A model generated the notes under the pieces. That model did not search any database. It was not told the DNA's origin and worked only from the letters and a program-made list of their open reading frames with translations. Positions 19,173-30,853 of a stretch of 64,000 bases of DNA are shown in pieces. The stretch spans positions 26,257,956-26,321,955 of the forward strand of contig NC_085140.1 of the NCBI RefSeq assembly GCF_024139115.2, given 5' to 3'. A program made the position numbers and the translations under genes. The first letter of the stretch is position 1. Every line of letters begins with the position of its first letter. Source of the stretch: Armigeres subalbatus. Lineage: Eukaryota > Arthropoda > Insecta > Diptera > Culicidae.

Positions 19173-20084
19173 CTACGCTTTGTCGTCATCCTCGTCATCA
19201 TCCGTATCCATCTCTTCGTCTTCATCCTCACTCATATCCTCATCATCTTCTTCGTCCTCGTCCTCGCTCATAGCATCATCCTTCTTGGGCTTCTTGGGTT
19301 TCTTCTTCAGCACCTTTTTGGTCTTTTGTGTGACGACGATATCTCGCTTTTTAATTTCCTCAAAGCCGTTCTCTTTCGTGTGACAGCAGTTGATAATGAC
19401 CCTAAACTTGGCCATAGGCTTGCCCATCAGCTTCAGAATTCTTGCCTGTTCGGGGGTCAAAATCTTTCCCTTCTCGCAAACTGTGAACTCTTTGTACAGT
19501 GTGACAACCCCACGTTCAAGCTTCGTCGGCATTCCCAGCGATCGCAGGTGCGGCTCAATGGCGTGAGAAAACTCTTCCAAAGGACCTTCCTTCAGGTGAA
19601 CCGTTTTGGTGGCTCGAAATCCACTTCGCGCAAACTCTTCGGCTGAGTACGAGTCAAACCAATCCAGCACCGTTTCTTTGCTCTCAGACGTGAACAACAA
19701 TCCGCACTGACCGATCATTTGCTCCCGCAATTTTTCCATATCCTGTCCCAGCTTCGGGTCTTCGTCCACATCGTCACTGACGAATTTCAATCCCAGCTGC
19801 ATTACCCGGTTCTTGCCGAAAAAGAAGCGCGAATTCTTCCAAGCGGTCCGGACGTCTTTCAATTTGGCGTTGCGCATATTCTGAACCGAGAACAAAAACA
19901 CATTGTCGTATTTTTGACGGCACTCCTGGATGTCCTCGATGATTTGCTGCTTGTTGGACAGGCCCTTGCGATCGGTTTTGGTCAACGAAACTACCGGAGT
20001 AAAAAAAAACATGGAATTCAATGTATGTTGATTCGGAACGTATCTTCCTGACTTACCCTTTTGATCTCGTTTGGATCTCGGCAT
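19173..20084 (-). CDS. MRTO4: MRTO4 (mRNA turnover 4 homolog), ribosome assembly factor
   Basis: Two exons: 20084-20057 and 19990-19173, joined across a 66-bp intron with donor GTAAGT (20056 down) and acceptor CCGGTAG (ending 19991), giving 281 residues. The splice joins MPRSKRDQK to VSLTKTDRKG, which matches the conserved start of the family. The uL10-like domain follows with VFLFSVQNMRNAKLKDVR and FFFGKNRVMQLGL, and a central LTPEQARILKLMGKPMAKF. The tail is Lys-rich then strongly Asp/Glu-rich. Known role: Mrt4 occupies the stalk-base rRNA site of pre-60S particles in the nucleolus until replaced by P0. The intron is a multiple of three without a stop, so intron retention would add 22 residues. 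The 3' ends of this and the Thr-rich gene face each other. Confidence 0.93.
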   Translation of the reverse strand: MPRSKRDQKGKSGRYVPNQHTLNSMFFFTPVVSLTKTDRKGLSNKQQIIEDIQECRQKYDNVFLFSVQNMRNAKLKDVRTAWKNSRFFFGKNRVMQLGLKFVSDDVDEDPKLGQDMEKLREQMIGQCGLLFTSESKETVLDWFDSYSAEEFARSGFRATKTVHLKEGPLEEFSHAIEPHLRSLGMPTKLERGVVTLYKEFTVCEKGKILTPEQARILKLMGKPMAKFRVIINCCHTKENGFEEIKKRDIVVTQKTKKVLKKKPKKPKKDDAMSEDEDEEDDEDMSEDEDEEMDTDDDEDDDKA

Positions 20085-20371
20085 TTTAGTTAATTGGATT
20101 CACTGAACGATCACAAAATATAACTAATATTCTATATTCCACCGAGAATACCCACGTTTTCGTAAGAAACTTTTGGAATTTCAAATCTTCTGTAAACACA
20201 TGCACGTTTGTTGTTGGCGTTTGGTTGACACTGAATGACATTTCTCAGCTCAGCATGCTTTCGCGTCCGGTGGGGATGTCCAATTATCTTTCGATGCATG
20301 CACATAATCGATCACCAAAAATCGATTATCGATTGCAACATCAGCGGTTCTCAACAACGGTTCTTTATGGT

Positions 20372-20631
20372 CACCCAAAAAAATCTGCACGTTGTTTCCA
20401 CCTGAAAAAGTACGTAGATTTTTTCCACCTGAAATTCACGTAACTTTTACCTGATTTTTCGATAGAATTTTCATTCTACGTGAAAATCAGGTAAGTCCTA
20501 CCTGAGTTTTGGATAGAATTCACCGGACACGTAAGTTTCACCTGAATTTTTCTGAAGCATTTGCAGCTACGTGTGCACGTAAAATGTACCTGAAAATTCA
20601 GGTGGAAGCAACGTTTAGATTATTTGGAGTG
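20372..20631. mobile_element. 260-bp MITE
   Basis: Ends CACCCAAAAAAATCTGCACG and the complement of CACTCCAAATAATCTAAACG pair, followed on both sides by TTCCACCTGAA. The interior repeats ACCTGA/TCAGGT words in both orientations. It lies 290 bp upstream of the MRTO4 start codon, so it could overlap upstream regulatory DNA. Confidence 0.65.
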
Positions 20632-21436
20632 TACATATTGACGGAAAATAGCTGGGAAAAAAGTGAGGCTAAAATTAAAGGATCATCATTCGATAAATTG
20701 ATGATTTGTAGTTCTATGCAATGTTTCGTATGTGATCAAAATGGAAGAAAATGCTTGATTTTCTGTTTTGATTTATGCAATCGAAGCTTGAATCGAAGTG
20801 ATAAGAGAGCGTAAATATTTGTTTCCAGCTCAGTCACCAACCTACGTGTATTAAGGTAGCCTGGGGAGGGGAAGAGGGATGATGGTACAAACAACCTCGT
20901 GCCAGTTTTAATTACAAACTTTAAATACATCATAACAAAATATTTTATTATCCAATTTTTCTTCAATTTTATTTTGCATTGACGCCTGTTTGTAGATTGA
21001 AGATTAATTATTATATTTATATACGTCCTATTATTTATTTATTTATTTATTTTTATTTTATTGCAATTTTTTTTATTTATTCATTTATTTACTTATTAAT
21101 TTATTAATTTTTTTATTTATTCATTTTAATTACTGTATTATATTTTTTATTAACAAATGCTTGGTGTATTCAAATGTTAGTTAATTAAACAACTTTTCGT
21201 CAAATTATTCGGATCATTTGCAAAATAGATAGTAAAAAACCAGAATATAGGGCTAACCGTAATTTAAAAAACATTCAAAGAAACAGGCGATGAAGTAATG
21301 ATAGAAAATCAGAACGAAAATATCCCAGGACTTTGGAGAGTTAAAATTACGGGGAAAACCCAAATATCTTAGGCCATACTACAAGTTATGCAAAAATGTA
21401 TCCAAACAACAAATAATGCGGAATAGCAAAATCTGA
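20632..21436. other. AT-rich spacer with (TTTA)n tract
   Basis: Between about 21029 and 21130 the text is an imperfect TTTA/TTTTA microsatellite. At 20826-20860 CAGCTCAGTCACCAACCTAC resembles a segment inside the MITE near 27720 (CAGCCACCAACCTACATGTA), so a fragment of that repeat is present. No gene. Confidence 0.45.
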
Positions 21437-22702
21437 GTGACTCTGCACCACGCAAAGGGAGCAACAGCTGTACTTTGCAAGAGATTTGCTGAGAGCAAAC
21501 TAGATATTGCGTTAGTTCAGGAGCTATGGACGAACAACAGTAAAATCTTAGGTATTCCTACGAGTACTTCAAAAATAATTTACAAAAATGGACAGCAACC
21601 CCCCAGGGCTGCAATTTTGGTGAATGAAAAAGCAAAAATTTTTCCAATCACAGAATTCATTGAACGAGATATTGTTGCGGTAATGATGGAGGTACCGACA
21701 ATTCGTGGAAAAACGGAAATATATGTTGCCTCGGCATACTCTCCGGGAGATGCTGATGATGTGCCTCCACCAGAAGTCACCGCTTTTATTTCTTATTGCA
21801 GAAAGCAAAATAAAGCTTTCATTATTGGTTGCGACGCAAACGCTCATCACACAATATGGGCTAGTTCGGATATCAACAAAAGAGGTGAGCACCTGTTAGA
21901 CTACATCGCAAAAAACGAAGTAGATATATGTAACAGGGGAAATAAACCAACCTTTTCAAATGCCATCAGGCAAGAAGTTCTTGATTTAACCTTGTGCAGT
22001 CATACACTTTCGGAAAAAATCAAAAATTGGCATGTATCAGATGAAACATCTCTATCTGATCACATGCACATATTATTCGAATATGAGGCTGGAAATCAAC
22101 TCATAGAAACCAAAAGAGATCCCAGGAAAACTAACTGGGAATTGTATAACTCAAATTTAATAATAGAGGCGGAAAACGTTAGCACCTCTTTAAACTCTTG
22201 TCATGGACTTGAAGAAAGTTCAAAGCAACTTTCCTGCTTGATACTGCAATCTTTTCAAGTCAGCTGCACTGCTAAGGAACTTTCTTCAAATAGAGACGTT
22301 CCTTGGTGGAATACCAATCTTCAAAAGATGCGAAAGAAAACCCGGAAACTCTTCAACAGGGCTAAACGCACACAACAGTGGGATCAATACAGAGAATCCC
22401 TCACTACTTACAATAGAGAAATTCGTAGATCTAAAAGGATAAACTGGAGGCACACTTGTGAAAACATTGAAAGTACTCCAGTTGCTGCCAGACTGCAGAA
22501 AGTCCTTGCTAAGGATCACACAAATGGTCTTGGGACTATTAAAAAAGATGATGGTTCTTCTACCAAGCCAACTTATGAAACATTAGAAGTAATGATGCAA
22601 AAACACTTCCCGTGTTCTATCATCAATTTACATGAAGACCAGAATGTATCTGTATCGCAAACTAGTGAAAATGAAGCCAGGCGAGATAAGGTCAACGAAT
22701 AA
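21437..22702 (+). pseudogene. LINE ORF2: endonuclease and linker
   Basis: 421 codons. Seen: LDIALVQELW (catalytic Glu region), IYVASAYSPGD, AFIIGCDANAHHTIWASS (GDxNAH box), RQEVLDLTLCS (D-L-T box) and SDHMHILFEY (SDH box). This is an AP-like LINE endonuclease that nicks target DNA to prime reverse transcription. A linker follows (VPWWNTNLQKMRKKTRKLFN, a wording typical of this position). A frameshift near 22690-22702 ends it; the downstream frame takes over from 22632. All endonuclease signature residues I can see are intact. Confidence 0.8.
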
Positions 22703-23082
22703 GGTCACTGGGATGAATTGCACTAGGAGCGATGCTAGTACTCTGGCCAGTGAAATATTTACAGAACAGAAAGTAGAATGGGCGATTGATTCTTTTGCTC
22801 CCTTCAAGGCGCCAGGTAGGGACGGAATTTTTCCTGTGCTACTACAGAAGGGAAAAGAAATCTTAGCACCCATTCTGACTAAGATGTTCCGATTAAGCTT
22901 AATATTAGGCTATATACCGACTGCATGGAGGGGAGTGCGTGTCACATTTATCCCAAAAGCTAATAAGAAGGATAAATCAACCCCAAAATCCTTCAGACCA
23001 ATTAGCTTATCGTCCATCATATTAAAAATAATGAAAAAACTAATAGATGAGCATATAAAATCATCTTATCTAGCGAAAACTC
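22632..23082 (+). pseudogene. LINE reverse transcriptase, N-terminal part
   Basis: In the frame starting at 22632 the RT finger motifs are EWAIDSFAPFKAPGRDGIFP, then GYIPTAWRGVRVTFIPK and SFRPISLSSIILKIMKKLID. The frame is cut in HIKSSYLAKT by the MITE at 23083. After the MITE it resumes as AKTPLSGNQFAYQEGKS. Confidence 0.8.
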
Positions 23083-23581
23083 AAGGGGCAACTAACTCTA
23101 AACTTTCGACAGTATCCAAAAATACTAACAAATACTAGAGAAAAACTACGTCGTATCTACGGTAAATTGATCGAAGAGCCCTGGTTGGAAAAACATGAAA
23201 CACAACGCCACCCAGTCGATACAGTCCACCCTGTTTTAGGCAACACATGATTTCAGTCTCCTTTAAATTCTTAAAAAATCTTTGAACAACTATTTCTATT
23301 ATTATTACTTTTTGAGCAATCTTTAAGGCCTACGCTTTGGTTTGATGCCATTCATAATGTAAAATGTGGTTTGAAAGTTTTCTAGAATCTGTAGAAGGTA
23401 GAAATCAGGTGTTTCCAATACGGGGGAGCACTGTGTTTCATCAAGTAACTAACAAACGCCATAACAACCGAACTAGCAACCGTTTCTTTGTTTGATGGGA
23501 ATCGTGGATACTAGAAATATCACCAAATACTATTGCGAGACAATGAGTAATATTTTCGCATAGTTTAGAGTTACTTGCCCC
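23083..23581. mobile_element. 499-bp MITE inside the LINE RT
   Basis: GGGGCAACTAACTCTAAAC near 23085 is matched by GTTTAGAGTTACTTGCCCC ending at 23581. The host word TAGCGAAAACTC appears at 23071-23082 and again at 23582-23593, a 12-bp apparent duplication (part of which may belong to the termini). Removing the MITE and one copy restores a continuous RT sequence. Confidence 0.7.
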
Positions 23582-23995
23582 TAGCGAAAACTCCTTTAAG
23601 CGGAAATCAATTCGCGTATCAGGAGGGAAAATCTTCAGTAACAGCGCTTCACAAGTTAGTTACAAAGTTGGAAAGATCTTTTGAAGCTAAAGAAATCTCA
23701 CTTGCAGCGTTCCTTGGCATTGAAGGAGCATTTGATAACACATCTCACAGTTCAATGAAGGATGCTATGTTGAAACGAGGTTTCGATGTATGAATTGTTG
23801 ATTGGATTGACGAAATGTTACCAAAAAGAGACATATCAGCTAACCTTGGAAGCTTATCAATTAGTGTGAGAGCAGTTAAAGGGTGTCTCCAAGGAGGCGT
23901 ATTATCACCTCTTTTGTGGTATTTAATCGTTGATGATCTTCTCAAACAACTGGAAGCTTGAGGCATCGAAATAACTGGCTTCGCGGATTATATAG
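23582..23995 (+). pseudogene. LINE reverse transcriptase, palm
   Basis: Frame: NQFAYQEGKSSVTALHKLV, AFLGIEGAFDNTSHSSM (palm Asp box with the first Asp replaced by Gly: GIEGAFD), a TGA at 23791-23793, then SVRAVKGCLQGGVLSPLLW (usual CPQG changed to CLQG), another TGA at 23959, and GFADY at 23977-23991 where the family has FADD. The D-to-Y change (GAT to TAT) removes a catalytic metal ligand. The frame then runs into the AT tract. Confidence 0.75.
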
Positions 23996-24007
23996 TTATA
24001 ATATATA

Positions 24008-24478
<471 letters not shown>

Positions 24479-24684
24479 CACTAAAAAAAATCGCCGAATT
24501 CGGTAAAATTTTACCGAATTCTCAACAGCAGAACTGTTCGGTAAATAATTTAACTGATTTTCGGTGATTTTGACAGTTGAGCAATGGAAAAAATTACAAA
24601 AAATCTGTAAAATAAATTACCGAACAGTTCTGCTGTTGAGATTTCGGTAAAATTTACCGAATACGGTGAAATGAGTTAAGTGTG
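24479..24684. mobile_element. CGGTAAA-family foldback MITE, copy 1
   Basis: It starts CACTAAAAAAAATCGCCG and ends GAGTTAAGTGTG. Inside are GAATTCGGTAAAATTTTACC and matching complements, with AACAGCAGAACTGTTCGGTA. Two more copies abut head to head at 31181-31602, and a diverged relative occupies 51430-52465. Confidence 0.75.
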
Positions 24685-24724
24685 AATGGATTTATACGGG
24701 GATTGTGAAACCCAGAATTACATA

Positions 24725-25640
24725 CACGGAGATTTGAGATTACACATTTTATGTTTTAAAATCACCCATCTTGAATAGCTATATGGAGCTGTCAGAAAGA
24801 TGAGTGATTTCAAATTTGGAAAGATGCGTGGAAAGTACCCACCTTGGGTTAGCTCATATTAGTTTTCAATGTGAGTGTATTTCATCCTCTTATGGATGAA
24901 AAATAACTTGTTTTTTTTCTGATATTCTGGTTCTTCGAGGTTTCTGTTCTGGTCCGCATTTATTTTATTAAAATATCAAAAACAAAAAAGAAATAATGAC
25001 ATCCTGAATATTACAGGTAAGTGCTGTGTTATTTGACATTTTCATTTAGCTTATGGAAAGTTTCTTTATTTGTGCTGAGTTTGAAGTTTCAAAGTAACTG
25101 CGGGTGTTCTGATATAAAGTTATTCTGTACTCTTTCTAGAATATTTTCTGAGAGAAAATCTAGATATAATATCATCCTCATCTATAAGGACGACCAAGAA
25201 ATGGACATTTAATCGGAAAACGAGCGTTTAAGAGGATTCTGTGGAATTATGTTACTGCGGCCTAATCGACTTAAACTTGTGAATACTGTTTTTTTTAACA
25301 AATATATGTGTAATATGCTTGGAAATATGTAAGTTTCAGTATTATAATAAATAAAATAAAAGGGCGTTGTTTATTGTACGTATTCATTTTTACAATAATT
25401 AATTATTAATCAATTTTAAGAAACGCTTAACACCGTTAAATTATTTGATGATGGGTAATTTTCACCCATCAACAGCAAAATTTTGCTTCAAGAATGTGGG
25501 TGAAAAGTACACATCAGATTTGACGTACAAGCGTTTTCCCACTTATGGGTAGAGCCACTGTACCCACCTTGTGGGTTAGTCCACTTATCTTGAAGGTGGG
25601 TGAAAATTCACCCACTTCTGAGTATTCCCATTTCTCCGTG
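24725..25640. mobile_element. 916-bp TIR element with TA target duplication
   Basis: It starts CACGGAGATTTGAG and ends with the complement of CACGGAGAAATGGG; TA flanks both sides (24723-24724 and 25641-25642). Removing the element and one TA joins ACA-TA-T GCC GCA, restoring the LINE reading ...PRITY-AALIWWP. Interior words CACCCAC/GTGGGTG recur. No transposase. The TA duplication suggests a Tc1/mariner-superfamily or similar transposase acted in trans. Confidence 0.75.
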
Positions 25641-25642
25641 TA

Positions 25643-26723
25643 TGCCGCATTAATATGGTGGCCAAAAACAAAAGAAAGAGTAGCTAAAAAAAAGTTCAAA
25701 AAAAGTTCGAAAAACTTCAAAGATTAACTACTCTTTCAATAACTGGTGCAATGAGAAGCACGCCGAATAAAGCGCTAGACGCTTTGCTCCACGTGCTACC
25801 ATTGGATCAATTTATTCAGTTAGAAGCAGAGAAGAGTGCTTTGAAGATCAAAAGAGATTCAAACCTCTTTGAAGGTGACCTAAAAGGACATCTCAGTATT
25901 CTAAACAAAATAAATATCAACTCACTTATCACAAACAATGATGACTGGATGAGGAGAAGATATAACTTTTGTCGTTGTTTTGATGTAATTAATCTTGAGC
26001 GAAATACATGGGCAAACGGTGGACCAAATCTTCGCTCAGGATCAATTGTATTTTACACCGATGGTTCAAAGCTGAACAATCAAGTTGGAGCAGGCGTGAC
26101 TGGCCCAGGGATAAATATTTCGATTCCCATGGGCAAATGGCCAACTGTTTTCCAAGCTGAAGTTCAGGCTATTCTTGAATGCTCTAAATTATGCTTACGC
26201 AGAAATTATAGGCATTCAAATATTTGCATAATGTCTGACAGTCAAGCAGCATTGAATGCAGCATTTGAAATCAGCAATATGTAGATCTAAACTCGTTTGG
26301 GAATGTGTTCAGTCACTCCAAACCTTGGGTAGTCGTAACAAAGTATTGTATTGGATTCCTGGTCATTGTGGCATTGAAGGCAATGAACAAGCTGGTAAGC
26401 CGGCCAGACTTGGTTCATCTCGACAATTCATAGGTCCCGAACCATTTTGTGGCGTATCTGCCGGAGATCCTCTCAAATTTCAAGAGATTTTTTCGTTTAC
26501 CAATTCTTTACCGTTCACTGGTTTCTTCCGGACCAAACCAGCAAATCTTTGTTGGATCCACGGAGGTTCGTTGAGTGCAGCAGGAATAATCAAAATCTGG
26601 TACATACGAATGTTCGGATCCGCAGCGGAGCATTTGTTTCAATGGAATCCGGTGCTCACAACTTTGCGATCTGTACTCCATGTTTCTTGTTGTTGCTTTG
26701 TTTCTCCATGGAGATGCATCTAG
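25643..26723 (+). pseudogene. LINE C-terminal part with RNase H
   Basis: AALIWWPKTKERV resumes the RT domain, then a frameshift in an A-rich run (about 25690-25715) leads to RLTTLSITGAMRSTP. RNase H follows: YTDGSKLNNQVGAGV (Asp), AEVQAILECSKL (Glu), MSDSQAALNAA (Asp); TAG at 26282-26284 with a frameshift, then WIPGHCGIEGNEQAGKPARL. The last catalytic Asp (usually NEQAD) is Gly. RNase H would remove RNA from the cDNA hybrid. The element's 3' end is not clear after about 26500. Confidence 0.75.
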
Positions 26724-27597
26724 ATATTATTTAAAATGAACGAAATGGAAAAAGAGATCTAATACAAAGCAGTTTGGTAAAATAATGCTTCTTACCTGAG
26801 AATGAGCCTGAGAAAAATAAAATATCCTCCAGATATTTCGCTGCCGCACGCGTTGCAATCTCCATTTTTGTTTTTCTGTCTTGCTTTTTTTCTAATGGTT
26901 CGTCTGAATCGGTCATATTCGAGCATTTTCAATTTTATGTGTGAGATGTTATGGTTTTTAACCATTAGTCTCTACACATATTCTTGAAAAGTGATGCAAG
27001 TGTTTTGGATAACGATGGCTCATTAAGGGTAAGTGTATGCTTTCTGATGGTTTTATGTGTCGCTACTTATAAAAAAAATATTAGTTTTTTTGAAGTGTAG
27101 GTATATATTTGTGATTCCTAAAGATTCCAATAAACTCTTAGAAGCTTTCAAAATTATTCTTCTTATTGGCCTGCTACCAGACATCCGGATGGACTACAAT
27201 CATCATAAACTGCTTCATATTCGTATATTTCTGCGATTGTTCTCTCATATCCTTGTCTATAGTTTTTCAACTTTTGGAGATGAGCTCAGCAGTCTATTGA
27301 CTACCGCTTCTGCCTTATAGACGGTCTGGCGGTCTGGTATAGACTACATCGCTTTTCTAAGTGAATCCTGGATCTAAATTTCTGTTCATATACCTTACCA
27401 AGTTAAAGAAATCTCCTTTCCGTGGTATTTGGGGATACATAGGTTTTCTTGGTCCCTTGTAGCAACAACAGCTACACACTAACATTCCTCTCCTTTCCCA
27501 ACTGGCTGGAGCCGTAGGTAGTAAATACCAACCTTACACCAGTTCTGGCCACGGAGTAACCACTGAAAAAACAGTCAGTCTTAGTCAGTCAGCTAAG
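26724..27597. other. No gene recognised
   Basis: AT-rich sequence with several T-rich, low-information open frames. I see no domain, no clear splice-flanked exon and no strong inverted repeat. Confidence 0.4.
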
Positions 27598-27604
27598 CTA
27601 TATC

Positions 27605-27868
27605 CACCGACGAACCGACGTGTCACCCCATGGAAAATAATTCAAATTTGCTGCCCACGACGCCATGATGAAAAATCATCGAACACTACCGCCACCTTCA
27701 TAAAGTATCGCGAAGTTTTCGTAGCTCAGCCACCAACCTACATGTATTACCATTGCAGCGGAGTTGTGTCTTAGCTCATTTGACAGGAGCGATCGCCCGC
27801 AAAAGCGAATGACCGTTAAAAAGTGTTGGACAATCAGAGAGCGCCAGTGACACGTCGGTTCGTCGGTG
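27605..27868. mobile_element. MITE with 7-bp target duplication, copy 1
   Basis: Terminal inverted repeats CACCGACGAACCGACGTGTC (plus AC) start at 27605 and end at 27868 as the complement. CTATATC flanks both sides (27598-27604 and 27869-27875). The interior contains CACTACCGCCA, shared with the copies at 30326 and 36179. Non-coding, 264 bp. Confidence 0.75.
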
Positions 27869-27875
27869 CTATATC

Positions 27876-28339
27876 CTTGTGTAGATATTTAACTTTTGAT
27901 AAATTTACAGTCAAGTTGTCAATTCTTCTAAAACTTCAGAAATTCTCTGAGCCTCCCTGAACCAGCAGAAATAATTACGTATTTCCAGATTTTTTTTACA
28001 TATTCTATTGAACTTTCGAACCAACCTCTGATTAACTTTTGAACGTGTTAATCATATTATTATAGATCTAGAAATTTAAATAGTATTGATAGAATTAGAT
28101 CTTTTAGTTATTCATATGGTATGTTGTTACCATAATCATGGATAGGACAATGCTTAGACTGTCATGTACTTTCATGCGTAGGACATGTCCTACTTGTCCC
28201 ACCCACCACCGGCACCACTAACTCTGGTTATGGAAATTGGCACCGGAACAGTCCACGTCGTCAGAAAACCTTCCTTCAATAAAGCATTGCCGATATTGAT
28301 GACGAAAATGCCCGGCTAATACCAGACTAAGGTCGGAGT
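27876..28339. other. No gene recognised
   Basis: AT-rich spacer before the minus-strand LINE. Nothing beyond small open frames. Confidence 0.4.
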
Positions 28340-28375
28340 TGCCTATGCAATACATAAAAGTCTTCTCCATTCAGC

Positions 28376-28711
28376 TCAGTCCATGGCTGCACTTTGCCAA
28401 CCAGTCTGCGGAGGGACCGCAAATCGTCCTCCACCTGATCGATCCACCTTGCCCGCTGCGCACCTCGCCTTCTTGCTTCTGTCGAGAACCATTTTCATCG
28501 GGTTACTGTCCGACATTCTGGCTACGTGCCCGGCCCACCGCAGTCGTCCGATTTTCGCGGTGTGAACGATGGATGGTTTTCCCAGCAGCTGATGCAACTC
28601 GTGGTTCATTCGCCTCCTCCACGTACCGTCCGCCATCTGCACCCCACCATAGATGGTACGCAGCACTTTCCTTTCGAAAATTCCCAGTGCGCGTTGGTCC
28701 TTCACGAGCAT
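28376..28711 (-). pseudogene. LINE ORF2 C-terminal tail
   Basis: 111 codons with LVKDQRALGIFERKVLRTIY, WRRRMNHELHQLL and RLRWAGHVARMSDSNPMKMV, a common C-terminal signature of LINE ORF2 proteins. It ends with TGA at 28376-28378. Confidence 0.65.
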
Positions 28712-28795
28712 CGTCCAGGTCTCGTGTCCGTAGAGAACTACCGGTCTAATGAGCGTTTTGTAGATTGTCAGTTTGGTACGGCGGCGAACTCTATT

Positions 28796-29260
28796 CTATC
28801 GAAGCGTTTTGCGAAGTCCAAAGTACGTACGATTCCCTGCCATGATGAGTCTCCGAATTTCTCTGCTGGTATCATTTTCGGCAGTCTCACTGGTGACTGG
28901 TGGCCCAAGTACCACCTCATTTTCGTCACCACCGATGCAAACTCGCGGTGGGTGGCTCACATTGTCTTCTCTTGAACCTCTTCCTATCATGTACTTCGTC
29001 TTCGACGTGTTGATGACTAGTCCTATCCGCTTGGCTTCCCTCTTCAGTCTGATGTAGGCTTCCTCCATCTTCTCAAAGTTACGTGCCATAATATCTATGT
29101 CGTCGGCGAAGCCAAATAGCTGGACGGACTTATTGAAAATTGTACCACTCGTGTTAATCCCTGCTCTTCGTATTACCCCTTCCAAAGTGATGTTGAATAG
29201 CAGACACGAAAGACCATCACCTTGCCGTAACCCTCTGCGGGTTTCGAAGGGACTCGAGAA
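28796..29260 (-). pseudogene. LINE RT palm with intact FADD
   Basis: The frame is open upstream of its first ATG (29185) and includes GLRQGDGLSCLLFNITLEG, the RT B-box equivalent, then FADD, and KEAKRIGLVINTSKTKYM, a typical thumb helix. It ends near the MAGNRTYFGLRKTLR motif, after which a frameshift leads to the segment at 28376-28711. The catalytic Asp pair is unmutated, unlike the LINE at 21437. Confidence 0.7.
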
Positions 29261-30325
29261 TGCCCCTGAAACTCAAACTACGCACATCACCCGATCCATC
29301 GTTGCTTTGATCAACCGTGTCAGTTTATCCGGAAATCCGTGTTCGTGCATTAGCTGCCATAGCTGGTCCCGATACACCTGATCTGTGGTAGAGCATTCAT
29401 ACATAAATCCCGCCTGTTACTGCCTCACGAACTCTCTTGCAATTGGTATTAGTCGGCGGCATAAAATTTGGGAAAGTACCTTGTAGGCGGCGTTCAGCAA
29501 TGTTATTGCGCGGCAGTTGCTACAATCCAACTTATCACCCTTTTTGTAGATGGGACACACGACACTTTCCATCCACTCCTGCGGCAGAACCCAAGGCAGA
29601 ACCTCATCCTCCCAAACCTTGGTAATTACCCAGTGTAGTGCTCTATAGCCAGTGCCTTACCACCGTGTTTAAACAGCTCTCCTGGTAGTTGGTAAACCCC
29701 AGGGGCTTTGTTGTTTTTCAGCCAGCCGATCTCCTTCTGGATTTCCTGGAGTTCCCAGCTCGTTGTTGGTGTCACAGTTTTGGTAGAAGGTAGCCGCTCG
29801 ATGCCCGCTTTTCCACACTTTCTGTCCTGTCCAGCAGATTTCCTGCTGCGCTACGACATCGTGATCCTTTATTCGTCGCCTAAGTCGTTGCCGATTGTAT
29901 CGAGTCGTATTATCTTCTATGTCGTTCGAAATGCTTTGTGCGCTTTGAGCGGCACACGGTCGCTTTGGCGGAGTCTACTTGCGGATACATGCAGCTTTTT
30001 ATAGAAGTTTAACAGGGCCCACGTTCAAACCCCACCACATCTTAGGAAGGCACCACAACTCGCAGATGGCCTGAGAAGGGATCGCCCCGGCGAACGTCCA
30101 CGTGGTGAAAAAATATTTATCTTTTCTCAAGACAGAATGCAAAGATAAAATCTCGTCGAAGCCATTTCCTAAAGAATTTCAAATTAATCAGAACCCGCAT
30201 AATCTTGAACAATAATCCCGCATAATTAAAAAGATATGGAATACTATGTTGTACTATGTAAATGAAATCCAGAATTTGCACACGGTAATGGCTGCCGTTT
30301 CTTTTGACACTTGGCTGCCTATAGC

Positions 30326-30578
30326 CACAGAGAAACAGACGTCTCACTCTACATATGTTCCATCGTACATCATTTCAACGGTTTATTTAACTTTTTGTAG
30401 GTGGTCAATCGGCCACCGATGGCGCTTTCATCGATTTTGCTTGCTTTTGATGTTTGCACACTACCGCCATCTGGTTGCCGCTTGGCCACTCACCGGGATT
30501 TTAGCATTGGGTGACAAAGTTTTCGTGACGATGATTTTGATTGCATTTTGTTCTAAGTGAGACGTCTGTTTCTCTGTG
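30326..30578. mobile_element. MITE with 7-bp target duplication, copy 2
   Basis: Terminal inverted repeats CACAGAGAAACAGACGTCTC (plus ACT) with CTATAGC on both sides (30319-30325 and 30579-30585). The interior holds CACTACCGCCATCTGGTT. Same family as 27605-27868 and 36179-36618. Confidence 0.75.
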
Positions 30579-30853
30579 CTATAGCTATATACTGTATCGT
30601 TACTGTGTCACTTATAAGTCATGTACCCTTCTCCATCGTTTTCTCACAAACGAATGGAAAATAAGAAGTTGCGTCCTAACGCCCTACCTCATTTATGGTT
30701 GCAAACAATCGGTCAAGAATACTTGAACCGGTGTTATAAAAATTCTGGTAAATCAGTAAAAATAATATTTTTGTGTTTAGGACATTTTAAGACAAATTTT
30801 GGGCTGTGCAACATTTCAAAACGAATCAACCATCAGCCCAAAACGTCAGGCCA

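Larger units (their letters stand above)
28340..30010 (-). mobile_element. Minus-strand LINE reverse transcriptase copy, damaged
   Basis: Read right to left. RT finger text lies near 29700 (KEIGWLKNNKAPG, LPGELFKHGGKAL), then a heavily frameshifted stretch, then GLRQGDGLSCLLFNITLEG near 29210 and the intact LFGFADDIDIMARN catalytic box (FADD at 29110-29099). The thumb and C-terminal tail follow: VLRTIYGGVQMADGTWRRR and GRLRWAGHVARM, ending at 28376. No RNase H follows. The clade is not assigned; the wording is distinct from the LINE at 21437-26723. The 5' part and endonuclease are not visible. Confidence 0.7.
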
